In this document: in pieces, positions 41,480 through 50,284 of the stretch
How the letters are laid out: each line of letters begins with the position of its first letter
How positions within the stretch are numbered: the first letter of the stretch is position 1
Assembly: GCA_030035585.1 (NCBI GenBank)
Contig: CM057476.1
Location: forward strand, 26,210,501 to 26,274,500
DNA: 64,000 nucleotides
Reading direction: 5' to 3'
From: Dugong dugon
Lineage: Eukaryota > Chordata > Mammalia > Sirenia > Dugongidae
Program-made: the position numbers and the translations under genes
Notes under the pieces: model-generated
What the model saw: the letters and a program-made list of their open reading frames with translations, nothing else
Database searches by the model: none
Told to the model about the DNA's origin: nothing

Positions 41480-41900
41480 TGCCTCGGGCGTCTAACGTCC
41501 TCCCCCTCCCACCCTCTCCACTCCCTGCCAGCCCCACAGCCTTATGGCTGCACAGTTTGTGAAGAACATTATGTAAATGGGCTTTATGCAAATCTAGCCT
41601 CTCTCCCGCTCACTGGACTCCTGAACCCTAATTAACTTGCCAAAGCCTAGTGTGGCAGTCCCCTCTCCACCAGCCCAGCCCCCACCAGCCTGCTCCCCCA
41701 ACCAAGAAACCCATCTTGGGAGGCGAACGGTCTCATTGCTCCCTCATTTGGATGTGCGGGCTGTCGCCCGCACTGCTAGCGGGCAGGAGAAGGCGGCATT
41801 TCAGCAAGTTGACACTTCTGCTTCCTATACATCGCCAAAATAAATGCCTCTTTTTTCCCCCCTCCTGCTTTACTTCTGCTGGCTTCTAGAACCATAAGGA
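41480..41900. other. Repeat-free block with octamer pair and GC hairpins, candidate regulatory element
   Basis: ATGTAAAT (41,571-41,578) and the perfect octamer ATGCAAAT (41,586-41,593) lie 15 bp apart. CCCTAATTAACTTGCC follows. A GC-rich foldback, with GTGCGGGC (41,754-41,761) pairing GCCCGCAC (41,766-41,773), sits further on, then CAAAATAAATGCC. No repeat signature is seen. The function is inferred only from motif character. Confidence 0.42.
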
Positions 41901-42062
41901 GCCCTAGGGAAAGTGGATGGAATTTCTCATCATCTCGCTTTTCCCTCCCTCACCACAAAGTCAGGGGCCCAACACCCTCTCTTCTTCCCCTCTCAAAATG
42001 GCCATTCCAGAAAGGAGCGAGGATACATTGTTTTTAAAATCAGACTAGCAAGGATTTATTCA

Positions 42063-42263
42063 AAGGAGCCCTGATGACACAACAGTTAAGCATTCCACTG
42101 CTAGCTGAAAGGTTGACAGTTCGAATCTACGGGCGGCTCCTCGGGAGAAAAGACCTGGCGATCCGCTCCTGTAAAGATTACAGCCTAGAAGACCCTATGG
42201 AGCAGTTCTAATCTGTCACATGGGGTAGCCACGAGTCAAAATCAACTTGGCAGCACCTAACAA
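42063..42263 (+). mobile_element. AfroSINE, GGAGCCC subfamily, with clear target duplication
   Basis: AAGGAGCCCTGATGACACAA is the head. GCAGCACCTAACAA is the RTE-type tail. The 14-bp direct repeat CAAGGATTTATTCA (42,049-42,062 and 42,264-42,277) flanks the copy perfectly, so the insertion is relatively young. Confidence 0.95.
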
Positions 42264-42269
42264 CAAGGA

Positions 42270-42460
42270 TTTATTCAGTTCCTGCTCCGTGCAAAGCCCA
42301 GTGTGTGAACTTGATTATCACTCTGTTTTTGACCATAAAAGACCTTGTCAACAAATTGTTCAGCCTGGTTGATTTCAAAGATAGATAGTTGAACCAAGGT
42401 TCAGCAAGTGCCAATGACATATCCAGGGTCACACAGCAGGGTGGACCCAAATCCAACCAC
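42270..42460 (-). repeat. MIR SINE fragment
   Basis: TTCCTGCTCCGTGCAAAGCC, then CAGGGTCACACAGCAGGGTG are reverse-complement MIR. Confidence 0.55.
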
Positions 42461-42813
42461 CCTGTCTCACAAGGCGGTTTCCTTCCCAAGCCCCTGCTCA
42501 GCTGGGTCTTCCCCAGCGTCCCTCACTCCGAGCAGCCCAGCCTAAAAGGAACAGTTCTTGACAGACTCCGTGCATGCTCACTTTCAAGGGCAGAACAAAG
42601 CAGAGGAGCGGCTTTCCTAGGAAACAGGAAGAATTGTGTTGTCAGCCGGTTCCTGCTGCTGTGGAAAATCCCCTGGATGCCAGCTCCAAAGACAGGAATG
42701 GGGAGGGGGCGTTAGTGCCTCTGGAGCTCCAGAAAGCAGAGCAGGCTTGATGTTGCAAAGAGAGTTTCAAAGATGCAGCATATAGGATATTTGCTGGGGT
42801 TTCATCTGGGAAT

Positions 42814-42996
42814 AAGGAGCCCTGGTGGTGCAATGGCTAAGTGCTCCGCTGAACCCACCAGCGGCTCCACAGGAGAAAAGACCTGGCAATCTGCTCCTGT
42901 AAAGATTACAGCCTAAGAAATCCCATGGGGCAGTTCTACTCTGTCACATGGGGTCACTATGAGTTGGAATCCACCAGACAGCATACACCAACAACA
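42814..42996 (+). mobile_element. AfroSINE with head deletion and target duplication
   Basis: AAGGAGCCCTGGTGGTGCAA, then GCTCCGCTGAACCCACCAGC, so ~20 bp between A and B boxes is missing. The end is CACCAACAACA. The direct repeat ATCTGGGAAT (42,804-42,813 and 42,997-43,006) flanks it. Confidence 0.95.
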
Positions 42997-43395
42997 ATCT
43001 GGGAATGTATGGTGACAGCAATCAAGGCAAACATTCATTCATTCATTCAATCAATCATCATTCACTCAGGAGATATTTATTGTGGATAATGCCTGGCCCA
43101 GAGGGGATCCCAGTAAACATTTCTGCCTGCTTAGCCAAGCAATCCACTTGTCAACTGCTACAGGGGACCATGAGTACCATGTGCAAACAGTCCTCTGACA
43201 CCACGACTTTCCTGCTGCCAAGTCAACCCTCTCTCCTACTCCCAGCATCTGTGGCACGTGAGTAATAATAAAAGGTCCACGTTTGAAAAATACCAAAAAT
43301 CACTTTGTCGCTTCGTTTTCATTTCTGAAGAGTGACTTCTGCTTGTGCTTAATCCTGAGAAGAGCAGTAAATCCTCACAGCTAGTTTGTCATGCA

Positions 43396-43599
43396 GGAGC
43401 CCTTGTAGCACAACAGTTAAATGCTCGGCTGCTAACCAAAAGGTTGGCAGTTCGAACCCACCCAGTGGCTCTGTGGGATAAAGACTTAGAGATTTGCTTC
43501 CATAAAGTTACAGCCTAGAAAACCTAATGGAGCAGTTCTACTCTGTCACATGGGGTCACCATGAGTCGGAATTGACTCCACGGCACCCAACGACAACAG
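43396..43599 (+). mobile_element. AfroSINE, GGAGCCC subfamily
   Basis: GGAGCCCTTGTAGCACAACA is the head and GGCAGTTCGAACCCACCC the B box. GGCACCCAACGACAAC is the tail. The near-identical flanks AGTTTGTCATGCA and AGTTTATCATGCA mark the target duplication. Confidence 0.93.
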
Positions 43600-43664
43600 T
43601 TTATCATGCAAGAAAGAAGATGGGGTCTCACAGATAGTTCACACGCAGGGTCTGAATCCTCTGA

Positions 43665-43885
43665 AGGTCCCTGGGTGGTGCAAACCTTTTGCATTTGACT
43701 GCCAACCTAAAGGTTGCCGGTTTGAACCCTCCGGTTGCCCGTTCGAACCCTCCCAGTGGCATCGTGGAGGAAAGACCTGGCAATCTGCTTCCATTAAGAT
43801 TAGAGCCAAGAAAACCCTATGGAGCACAGTTCTACTCTGTAACACAAGGAGTCACCATGACTCAAAGGCAACAGCTTTTGTTTTG
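43665..43885 (+). mobile_element. AfroSINE, GGTCCCTGGGTGG subfamily, with duplicated B box
   Basis: AGGTCCCTGGGTGGTGCAAA is the head. The 21-bp B-box segment occurs twice in tandem, at 43,712-43,732 and 43,733-43,753, differing at two positions. The rest (GAGCCAAGAAAACCCTATGG) is typical. Two B boxes are unusual for a Pol III-type SINE. Confidence 0.92.
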
Positions 43886-44235
43886 AGCTGTGGTAAATCA
43901 TGGCCTTTCAGAGGCTTCATCTGCAAAAGAGGTATCGTAATGGTGCCTACTCACAGGTTGATATAGGATTAAATGAGGAAATAGATAAACAGAAATTATC
44001 AACTTCTCTCTGAGATTAAAAAAAAGCTATTTGTGTAATCTGTATTGAAGCTATTGTCAATTTCTCATTGAGGTTTCAAAAACAAAAGTAGGAATTCAGA
44101 ATTTTCGTAAGAATTTTATTATTAGAACATTATTACATCAAAGATGTCATCAATGAAGATTTTAGAAAACACTGATCTAGTCACTTTACCTGTCTGAGCC
44201 TCAATTTTCTCAGCCATAAAATAGGAATAATAAAA

Positions 44236-44440
44236 TGGTGGTGCAGTGGTTAAGAGCTCAGCTGCTAACCAAGAGGTCAGCAGTTCGAATCCACCAGCTG
44301 CTCCTTGGAAACTCTCTGGAGGCAGTTCCACTCTGTCCTATAGTGTGGCTACTTCTGAGGCACTTCTGGGTGGACTCATACCTCCAATCTTTCAGTTAGC
44401 AGCTGAGCATATTAACTGTTTGCACCACCCAGGGACTCCT
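44236..44440. mobile_element. Two AfroSINE parts joined in opposite orientation
   Basis: 44,236-44,346 is a plus-strand SINE (GGTGGTGCAGTGGTTAAGAG to GTCCTATAGTGTGG) without its tail. 44,347-44,440 is a minus-strand SINE of the other subfamily (GAGGCACTTCTGGGTGG to CACCCAGGGACTCC) without its tail. The shared tails appear deleted, as after recombination between inverted copies. Confidence 0.82.
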
Positions 44441-44894
44441 CATAGGGTTATGGGAAAGAATAAATTAGAAAGGTCAAAGGTCTCACTATTATGTGAATCA
44501 CATGGTTTAAACTCAGTGAATCCTGGGTGAAAACATAGGTATAGATATAAATTCAACATTTGTCTTGCACACTTTACAAAGCTATAGTCAGCAGCAGGGA
44601 ATTGTTCTTTAAATGTCCACTAATTAATTACCCAGGTTCTCCATTAAGAAATGTTTTCAGATTTATTACGGATGCTTTAAATAGAAATATTGGGTTATTT
44701 TTTATTTGGAAGGAAAAACAGTGGAAATGTTTTAAAGATTATGGAAATGAGATGAGTTTGTTTATTCCAATAGAAGACAAATCACTATCCCTGTGAATAA
44801 GTAGTCAGACCTGGACATATAGTGAGACTTTATATCCCAAGGCCCCCAATTCTCGGCTTAAATAGATATGGTCTGCATGTCATTCTTGATGATT
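44441..44894. other. Unassigned AT-rich stretch
   Basis: I recognise no repeat or gene. The 78-codon frame at 44,560-44,796 has no motif. CACTAATTAATTACCC contains a TAATTAATTA run. Confidence 0.4.
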
Positions 44895-45532
44895 ATGTGG
44901 GCTGCATATGACCCCCCAAAAGATACGTCTTTGTCTTAATCCCCGTAACCTGTGAATATTACCTTATACAGCAAAAGAGTGAATATTACTTTATGTGGCA
45001 AGAGATGTGATTAAATTAAGGATTTTGAGAGGAAGTGTTTATCCTGGATTATCCACTCACTGCCGTTGAGTCAATTCCAACTCATAGTTACCCTATAGGA
45101 CAGAGTAGAATTGCCCTGTAGGGTTTCCAAGATTGTAATCTTTACAGAAGCAGACTGCCACATCTTTTCTCCCACAGAGTGGCTCATGGGTTCAAACTGC
45201 TGACCTTTTGGTTAGAAGCCAAGCACTTAACCACTGCATCACCAGGGCTTCTTTGGATTATCTAAGTGGACCCTAAATATAATCACATGAGGGAGTTTTC
45301 AGATAGATACACAGACAAGGTGATATGAAGACAGAGCAAGGCTTACCAACAGCCACCAGAAGGTGGAAGAGGCAAGGAACAGATTCTCCCCTCTAGCCTC
45401 CAGAGGGAGCGCAGACCTGCCGACACCTTGGCTTCAGACTTCTGGCCTACAGAACTGTGAGAGAATGTATTTCTGTTGTTTCAAGTTAACCAGTTTGTAG
45501 CAATTTGTTACAGCAGCCATAGGAAACTAACG
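44895..45532 (+). mobile_element. MaLR-type LTR split by an AfroSINE
   Basis: GACCCCCCAAAAGATACG, then CCTGTGAATATTACCTTATA and TTTATCCTGGATTATC. It resumes with TTTGGATTATCTAAGTGGAC and ends GTTACAGCAGCCATAGG. It is the same type as the LTR at 4,434. An 18-bp direct repeat (GTGAATATTAC...) lies near 44,953-44,990. Confidence 0.72.
45054..45253 (-). mobile_element. AfroSINE inside an LTR
   Basis: CACTCACTGCCGTTGAGTCA is the tail. GCATCACCAGGGCTTC is the head. The direct repeat TGGATTATC (45,045-45,053 and 45,254-45,262) flanks it, and removing one copy with the SINE restores the LTR reading. Confidence 0.95.
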
Positions 45533-46116
45533 CAATTATGTATCCACTCACAAATGCTAGGACATACATGGTGCCCTTTCTTGATAATTATTATAGAGGC
45601 TTCCCACAATGCCTTGCCACCCCTCGGTTTGGGACTTTTATCCTGAGAACAACGGAATGCCACTACAGACACTCCCTAACAAACATTCGGTTCTAGTTCA
45701 CGGCCAGCAATCAATCTCACTTTGAGACTTTATTTAGTCTTGGATTGCAAACTGGTTTCATTTAGCAAGCCAACTCCTATGAGTTGGTAGCTGAGGCCTG
45801 GGTACTGTGTTAAGAAGGATTCTGATGTCTTGTTTTAGCTCAAAGGCAAAGAGTGCCTTATTGATTAGTGATGTCTGCCATGGGGCTAGCTGCATGTGTG
45901 CCTCCCATTTGTTAACCCTGAGCTAGTATGTGATATCACCCCCGCATGTGATAGTAAAAGTAGCTGAGGCTCAAAGAGGACAATTTATTTGTCATAGTCA
46001 CACAGCTCTTTAGTGGCAAAGCCAGAACTAGACTAGATCTCTCCTGGCTCCCTGCCCAGGTGTACATCCTCTCCATCATGAGTGTTTAAGTTCTAAATCA
46101 AGGCTTAGGAATGTCT
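45533..46116. other. Unassigned; MIR fragment at the end
   Basis: 45,960-46,080 resembles MIR in reverse (GAGGCTCAAAGAGGACAA, GTCACACAGCTCTTTAGTGG). I see nothing else that I can name. Confidence 0.45.
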
Positions 46117-46620
46117 ACACTTTTTACCCCCCAATATGGTTCCAAAAATTGTTTGCAGTGATTACACACCAGAAATACACACGTTAGAGAGAAATACGCA
46201 CATTTGGAAAGAATTAAAAGAAAATAGACAAGGTAACCAGGGTGAAGGAAAAATAAAAATAAAAAATAGTTTGGAGCCAGAAGTAAGTTCAGCACACAAA
46301 AGTGCTGTCTTATCAGTTGCTAGGCAACTAGTGGCCAAAGTAAAGAAGGAAATCGGAATCAAGGAGCTTAAAGATGGGAAATTTAGCCAGTTGTTCAAGA
46401 AACAGATTTTCTTGATATTCTCCTGAGAGAAATTCTTCCCATGGGTGCTCATATTGAGGCAGCTGTGATATGGTGGAAAATGTTCCTCAATGATGTGTCT
46501 CCAAGAAATAAAACAACTTTGATACCTTGGTTCTTGGAATGTTTCTCAGTGAAGGTTGATGATGAAATGTCATCATGTGGTCCAAGAATCCGGAGCTCTG
46601 GATGCCAAGCTTGCTGATGA
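46117..46620 (+). pseudogene. Candidate processed-pseudogene remnant, origin unknown
   Basis: An open frame from about 46,117 (Met at 46,136) runs to 46,426 and includes EVSSAHKSAVLSVARQLVAK and KKEIGIKELKDGKFSQLF. An overlapping frame, offset by one base change near 46,400, continues with ETDFLDILLREILPMGAHIE and later KTTLIPWFLECFSVKVDDEM to about 46,615. Amino-acid composition and codon pattern look protein-like, unlike most frames in this window. I do not recognise the parent protein. The RFX-type X box GTTGCTAGGCAAC (46,316-46,328) lies inside. No intron or poly-A tail is obvious. It could also be an ORF of an unrecognised transposon. Confidence 0.35.
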
Positions 46621-46682
46621 TCAAGTCTCATGACTCATCTTACCGGATCTCTCGGCAGTATTTGATACAGTTGATGACTTCA

Positions 46683-46975
46683 CCATGGTGGGAGATGGGG
46701 AGGGATGCTGGTAGGGAGTGGGAGGGATGCTGGTAGGGAGTGGAAGGGATGCTGGGAAGGGTGGGAGGTTGCTGGTGAGAGGTAGGAAGGATGCCCATGG
46801 GAGGCAGGAGGGATGCTTGTAGGGTCCATTTTTAATAAGGTGGTCAGGGAAGGCTTTCTGGTGGAGGTGGTATTTTTTCAGAGACATAGATGAGGAGTCA
46901 GCCATGGGGATGTCTGGGGAAAAGGTATCCCAGGAGGACAGATCAGTAAGTGCAGAGGCCTTGACAAGACAGTGT
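46683..46975. repeat. Inverted-repeat arm A (pairs with 48,572-48,893)
   Basis: TATTTTTTCAGAGACATAG with ATGAGGAG and GTCTGGGGAAAAGG read the same as the reverse complement of arm B, with few differences by eye. The left half holds the minisatellite units GGGATGCTGGTAGGGAGTGG. Similarity is far higher than two independent old L2 copies would show. Confidence 0.8.
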
Positions 46976-46977
46976 CA

Positions 46978-47026
46978 ACAAGTCTTGTAAACTCTACTAC
47001 AAAAAATATCCCAAATGCCGTGGTTG
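46978..47026 (+). repeat. Direct-repeat copy of 47,487-47,535
   Basis: CTACTACAAAAAATATCCC and CAAATGCC occur in both places, preceded by AAGTC.TGTAAACT. The duplicate sits immediately beside inverted arm A, so both probably arose in one rearrangement. Confidence 0.8.
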
Positions 47027-47678
47027 GTTTTTCTCTCCTTCAGGACACCCCATTCTCTTCAGTTTCTTCCAATGCCAATGACAGCTCCTTTTCCATGTCG
47101 TTTCTCCTGTTCTCCAGTCTCCATGTTGGAGCTCTAGGACTCAGCCACAGATGCCCCCTCACACTTATCTGTCCTCAGTTCCTGGTGAGCTCATGGTTTT
47201 AAAACCATCTTTAGGCTGATAGCTTCAAAATTTATGTCTCCAACCTGACTTCTCTTTGCCCAACTCCAGACTTACATATTCAACCGCCCGCTTGACATCT
47301 CTGTCTGGACACTATCGGCATCTCAAATCTCAAGCACGCCACACCACTCTATCTCCAACCTCTCAGTACTCCCTGAGGCCTCCCCATTGCCGGTAATAGC
47401 ACCACTGTTCACCCAGTTGCTCTTGCCAAATACCTAGGACTTATCCTTTACTTCTTTCTCTTTGTCAAACCCAATATCCAGTTTATCAGCAAGTCCTGTA
47501 AACTATACTACAAAAAATATCCCAAATGCCATGACCCCTCACCTCTCTACCATGACTGCCCAGTCCACACCACGTCCTTCTCACACCGGGGTGCCATGAA
47601 AGCCCTCCCACCTCAACTCTCTGTTCTTACTGCTGCCCCTATAGTCTGTTCTACAAAGAGCAGCCAGAACAATCCATT

Positions 47679-47695
47679 GAAAGTGTTCATCTGAT
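47679..47695 (+). repeat. Target-site duplication, left copy
   Basis: GAAAGTGTTCATCTGAT, 17 bp, repeated exactly at 48,363-48,379. It flanks the L1 insertion. Confidence 0.95.
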
Positions 47696-48362
47696 GCATC
47701 AATTGGTGCCAACCACCTGGAGTAAAGGAGAATGAAGAACACCAAAGACACAAGGAAAGTATTAGCCCAAGAGACAGAAAGGGCCACATAAACCGGAGAC
47801 TCCATCAGCCTGAGACCAGAAGAACTGGATGGTGCCGGGCTACCACCAACGACCGCCCTGACAGGGAACACAACAGAGAGTCCTGAATGGAGCAGGAGAA
47901 AGGTGGGGTGCAGAACTCAAATTCTAGTAAGAAGACCAAACTTAATGGTCCAACTGAGACTGGAGGAACCCCAGAAAGCATGGCCCCCGGATTCTCTGTT
48001 ATCCCAGAATGAAAGCAATTCCCGAGGTCAACTCTTCAGAAAAAGAGTGGACTGGACTATGGGACATAAAATGATACTCGTGAAGAGTGTGCTTCTTAGC
48101 TCAAGTAGATACATGAGACTAAATGGGCAGCTCCTGTCTGGAGGCGAGATGAGAAGGCAGAGAAGGTCAGGAGGTGGTTGAATGGACACAGGAAAGCAGG
48201 GGTGGAAAGGAGTATACTGTCACAGTACAGGGAGAGCAGTTAGGGTCACATAACAATGTATGTTTCAATTTTTGTATGAGAGACGAACTTGAATTGGAAA
48301 CTTTCACTTAAAGTACAACAATAAAAAAAAAGAGAGGGCAGGCAAAAAAAGAAAAAGAAAAA
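47696..48362 (+). mobile_element. Young L1 LINE insertion, 5'-truncated
   Basis: About 670 bp with no similarity to the surrounding L2. It ends in an A-rich tail (ACAATAAAAAAAAAGAGAGG and then AAAAAAAGAAAAAG). Near the end are TTTTTGTATGAGAGACGAAC and AACTTTCACTTAAAGTAC, like an L1 3' UTR. Flanking 17-bp identical direct repeats show target-primed insertion. Assignment to L1 rests on the tail and duplication, and I am unsure of the subfamily. Short frames (96 and 92 codons) have no function. Confidence 0.78.
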
Positions 48363-48379
48363 GAAAGTGTTCATCTGAT
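48363..48379 (+). repeat. Target-site duplication, right copy
   Basis: GAAAGTGTTCATCTGAT, identical to 47,679-47,695. The L2 continues directly after it with CGGTCACTACCTGGCTC. Confidence 0.95.
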
Positions 48380-48571
48380 CGGTCACTACCTGGCTCAAAA
48401 CTCTCTGGTGGCCTCCCGTCCCTGTGAAAGCCAAAGTCCTCCAGTGACCTACAAGGTCCTGCACTGTTGGCTCCACTGCCTCCCTGGCCTCCTATCCCCC
48501 CGTCCCATTGTTCACTCTGCTCCAATCACACTGGGCTCCTCACTGTCCCTCACTCATGCTGGGGACACTCT

Positions 48572-48893
48572 CTCGTCAAGGCCTCTGCACTTACCTATCT
48601 GTCCTCCTGGGATGCCTTTTCCCCAGACATCTCCATGGCTTGCTCCTCATCTATGTCTCTGAAAAAATACCACCTCCACCAGAAAGCCTTCCCTGGCCAT
48701 CCTATTGAAAATGGACCCCACCAGCATCCCTCCTACCTCTTACCAGCATCCTTCCACACCTACCAGCATCCCTCATCACCACCCCTCAGCATCTTTTCCT
48801 GTCTCCCACCAGCATCTCTCCCAAGCTCCCACCAGCATCCCTCCAACCTCCCACCAGCATCCCTCCAACCTCCCACCAGCATCCCTCTGCGCC
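48572..48893. repeat. Inverted-repeat arm B (pairs with arm A)
   Basis: CAAGGCCTCTGCACTTACCT, then GGGATGCCTTTTCCCCAGAC and AAAAATACCACCTCCACC. This is the native part of the L2 from which arm A was copied. It ends in the minisatellite. Confidence 0.8.
48717..48893. repeat. Minisatellite, ~22-bp unit (CCACCAGCATCCCTCCAACCT type)
   Basis: Eight or so units share the core CCAGCATCCCTCC. The last three are nearly identical and the first ones vary in length (20-26 bp). A frame through it encodes a repeating HQHPSNLPPASL-like peptide; this is a product of the repeat, not a gene. Confidence 0.88.
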
Positions 48894-49329
48894 ACCTTAC
48901 CTGAATGGGTTTTCTTCCTAGCAGTCATTATCACCTGAAAATATATTATGTTTGCCTATTTATTTAGTTTCTGCCTCTTCCTCACTAGAAAGCAAACTCT
49001 ATGGGAGCACACCCTTTGCAGAGTTGGAGCTCAGTAAATGCATGTTGCATGAATGATTCTGTAATGGTTGGGCTTACTCCAAATAACTTCTTGAAAGGAA
49101 AACTCCAAGGAAATGGCCTGTGGTGGAGCAGGGGAGACTACCACCCTCTCTGCTATGGCGGTCTTGCCTGGAAGGACCCACCCTTGGGGTTTTGCCTTTG
49201 AAGATGGGGCATGGAGTCACGCCTGTCATTCCCCTTAGATGATGCCACCAAGGACACCCCAGTGATTTCCACAGTCTCCTTAATCATAAATATCCTCCTT
49301 CGTGTCAGCTGACCCCTTGAATCTCACCA

Positions 49330-49800
49330 GAGGAAATACTATCATCAAACCCCAATAAATTGCTAAACACCCAAGCAGCCCGGGCCAATTTACAGCGGGT
49401 TTTGACTTTAATAATGTTTTGTCTTAGATTTTGCCCTAATTATAAATTATTTGCAGCTGTGGTTTAAACCATAAGCAAATCTTACATAGCATTCTTATTA
49501 TCTACTTAATATCGCAGAGAGAAAGATTTACAGAATCGCATTCTGGGAATTAAGCAAACGAGGAAACTTTGAGGTGAGGGTGAAACACGTAAAAATTATA
49601 GTTTTGTCATAAAACTTTGATTGATCAACGATTATTGTAAAACTGTGGTAACTGTGCTGGCATCAACATAAATCTGTAATTGGCTGGATTTATTCTTTTT
49701 AAAAATACTATATTTCCTGCAGTTTTGACCATCGTGTTAATCTGCTTCTGTCAGATTTACTGTGGTTTTAACGTAATTAACTGCATTTAGTTTATGCATG
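49330..49800. other. Long repeat-free AT-rich block, strong candidate conserved non-coding element
   Basis: CAATTTACAGCGGGTTTTGA, then CCCTAATTATAAATTATTTG, the palindrome GGTTTAAACC, TTGATTGATCAACGATTATT (PBX/HOX-like TGATTGAT), AATCTGTAATTGGCTGG and AACGTAATTAACTGCATTTA. About 470 bp without any recognisable repeat in a window where repeats occur every 1-2 kb. It ends exactly at the RTE/SINE cluster at 49,810. Confidence 0.5.
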
Positions 49801-49835
49801 TGTGTGTGTATGTCACCATGAGTTACAATCAAGTC

Positions 49836-49955
49836 AATTCGAATCCACCAGTCACTCCCTGGAAACCCTATGGGGCAGTTCTACTCTGTCCTATAGGGTC
49901 ACTATGAGTCAGAATCGACTCCATGGCAACGTATTTGGTTTGGATTTTGGTACAA
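49836..49955 (+). mobile_element. AfroSINE, 5'-truncated
   Basis: It begins at the B box (CGAATCCACCAGTCACTCC) and has the full tail ACTATGAGTCAGAATCGACT with CCATGGCAACGTATTTGG. The head is absent. Confidence 0.87.
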
Positions 49956-50127
49956 CAGAAACAAGGGTGCCCAATTCTGCATCATCTTCATGATTGCCAG
50001 CGTGTTTGAGTCCATCGTCACAGCTGTTGTAACAATCCATCTCACTAAGGGTCTCCCTCACCCTTGTTGGCCCTCTGCTTCAAACATGTTGTCTTCTCTT
50101 AGCAATTGATCTCTCCTAGTGGCATGG

Positions 50128-50284
50128 GGGAGCCCTGGTGGCATAGTGGTTAAGTGGTCGGCTACTAACCTGAAGGTCAGCAGTTTGAATTCACCACCCA
50201 CTCCTTGGAAACTCTGTGGGGGCAGTTCTACTCTGTCCTATAGAGTCACTATGAGTCAGAATTGGCTCGAAGGTAACCGGTTTG
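50128..50284 (+). mobile_element. AfroSINE, short type, with target duplication
   Basis: GGGAGCCCTGGTGGCATAG is the head and CGAAGGTAACCGGTTT the end. The direct repeat GTGGCATG (50,119-50,126 and 50,285-50,292) flanks it. It lies inside the RTE derivative. Confidence 0.93.

Larger units (their letters stand above)
46628..49068 (+). mobile_element. Long L2 LINE, ORF2 and 3' end, rearranged
   Basis: The L2 begins near CATGACTCATCTTACCGG and continues with the ORF2 end (CATTCTCTTCAGTTTCTTCC, CTGACTTCTCTTTGCCC, GCAGCCAGAACAATCC, CCTACAAGGTCCTGCAC) to the 3' end (TCCTCACTAGAAAGCAAAC, GAGCTCAGTAAATGCATG). It is interrupted at 46,683-47,030 by an inverted copy of its own 48,572-48,893 part plus a short direct copy, and at 47,696-48,362 by a young L1. 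All frames are decayed. Confidence 0.75.

Noticed and set aside
41340-41500. CpG island/promoter
   Set aside because: GC-rich but with few CpGs. No first exon or TATA arrangement is visible nearby.
48717-48893. CRISPR-like array
   Set aside because: Units are contiguous and variable, without unique spacers, in mammalian DNA. It is a minisatellite.
48467-48904. 145-codon ORF with peptide repeats
   Set aside because: The repeat peptide comes from the minisatellite, and the rest is L2.
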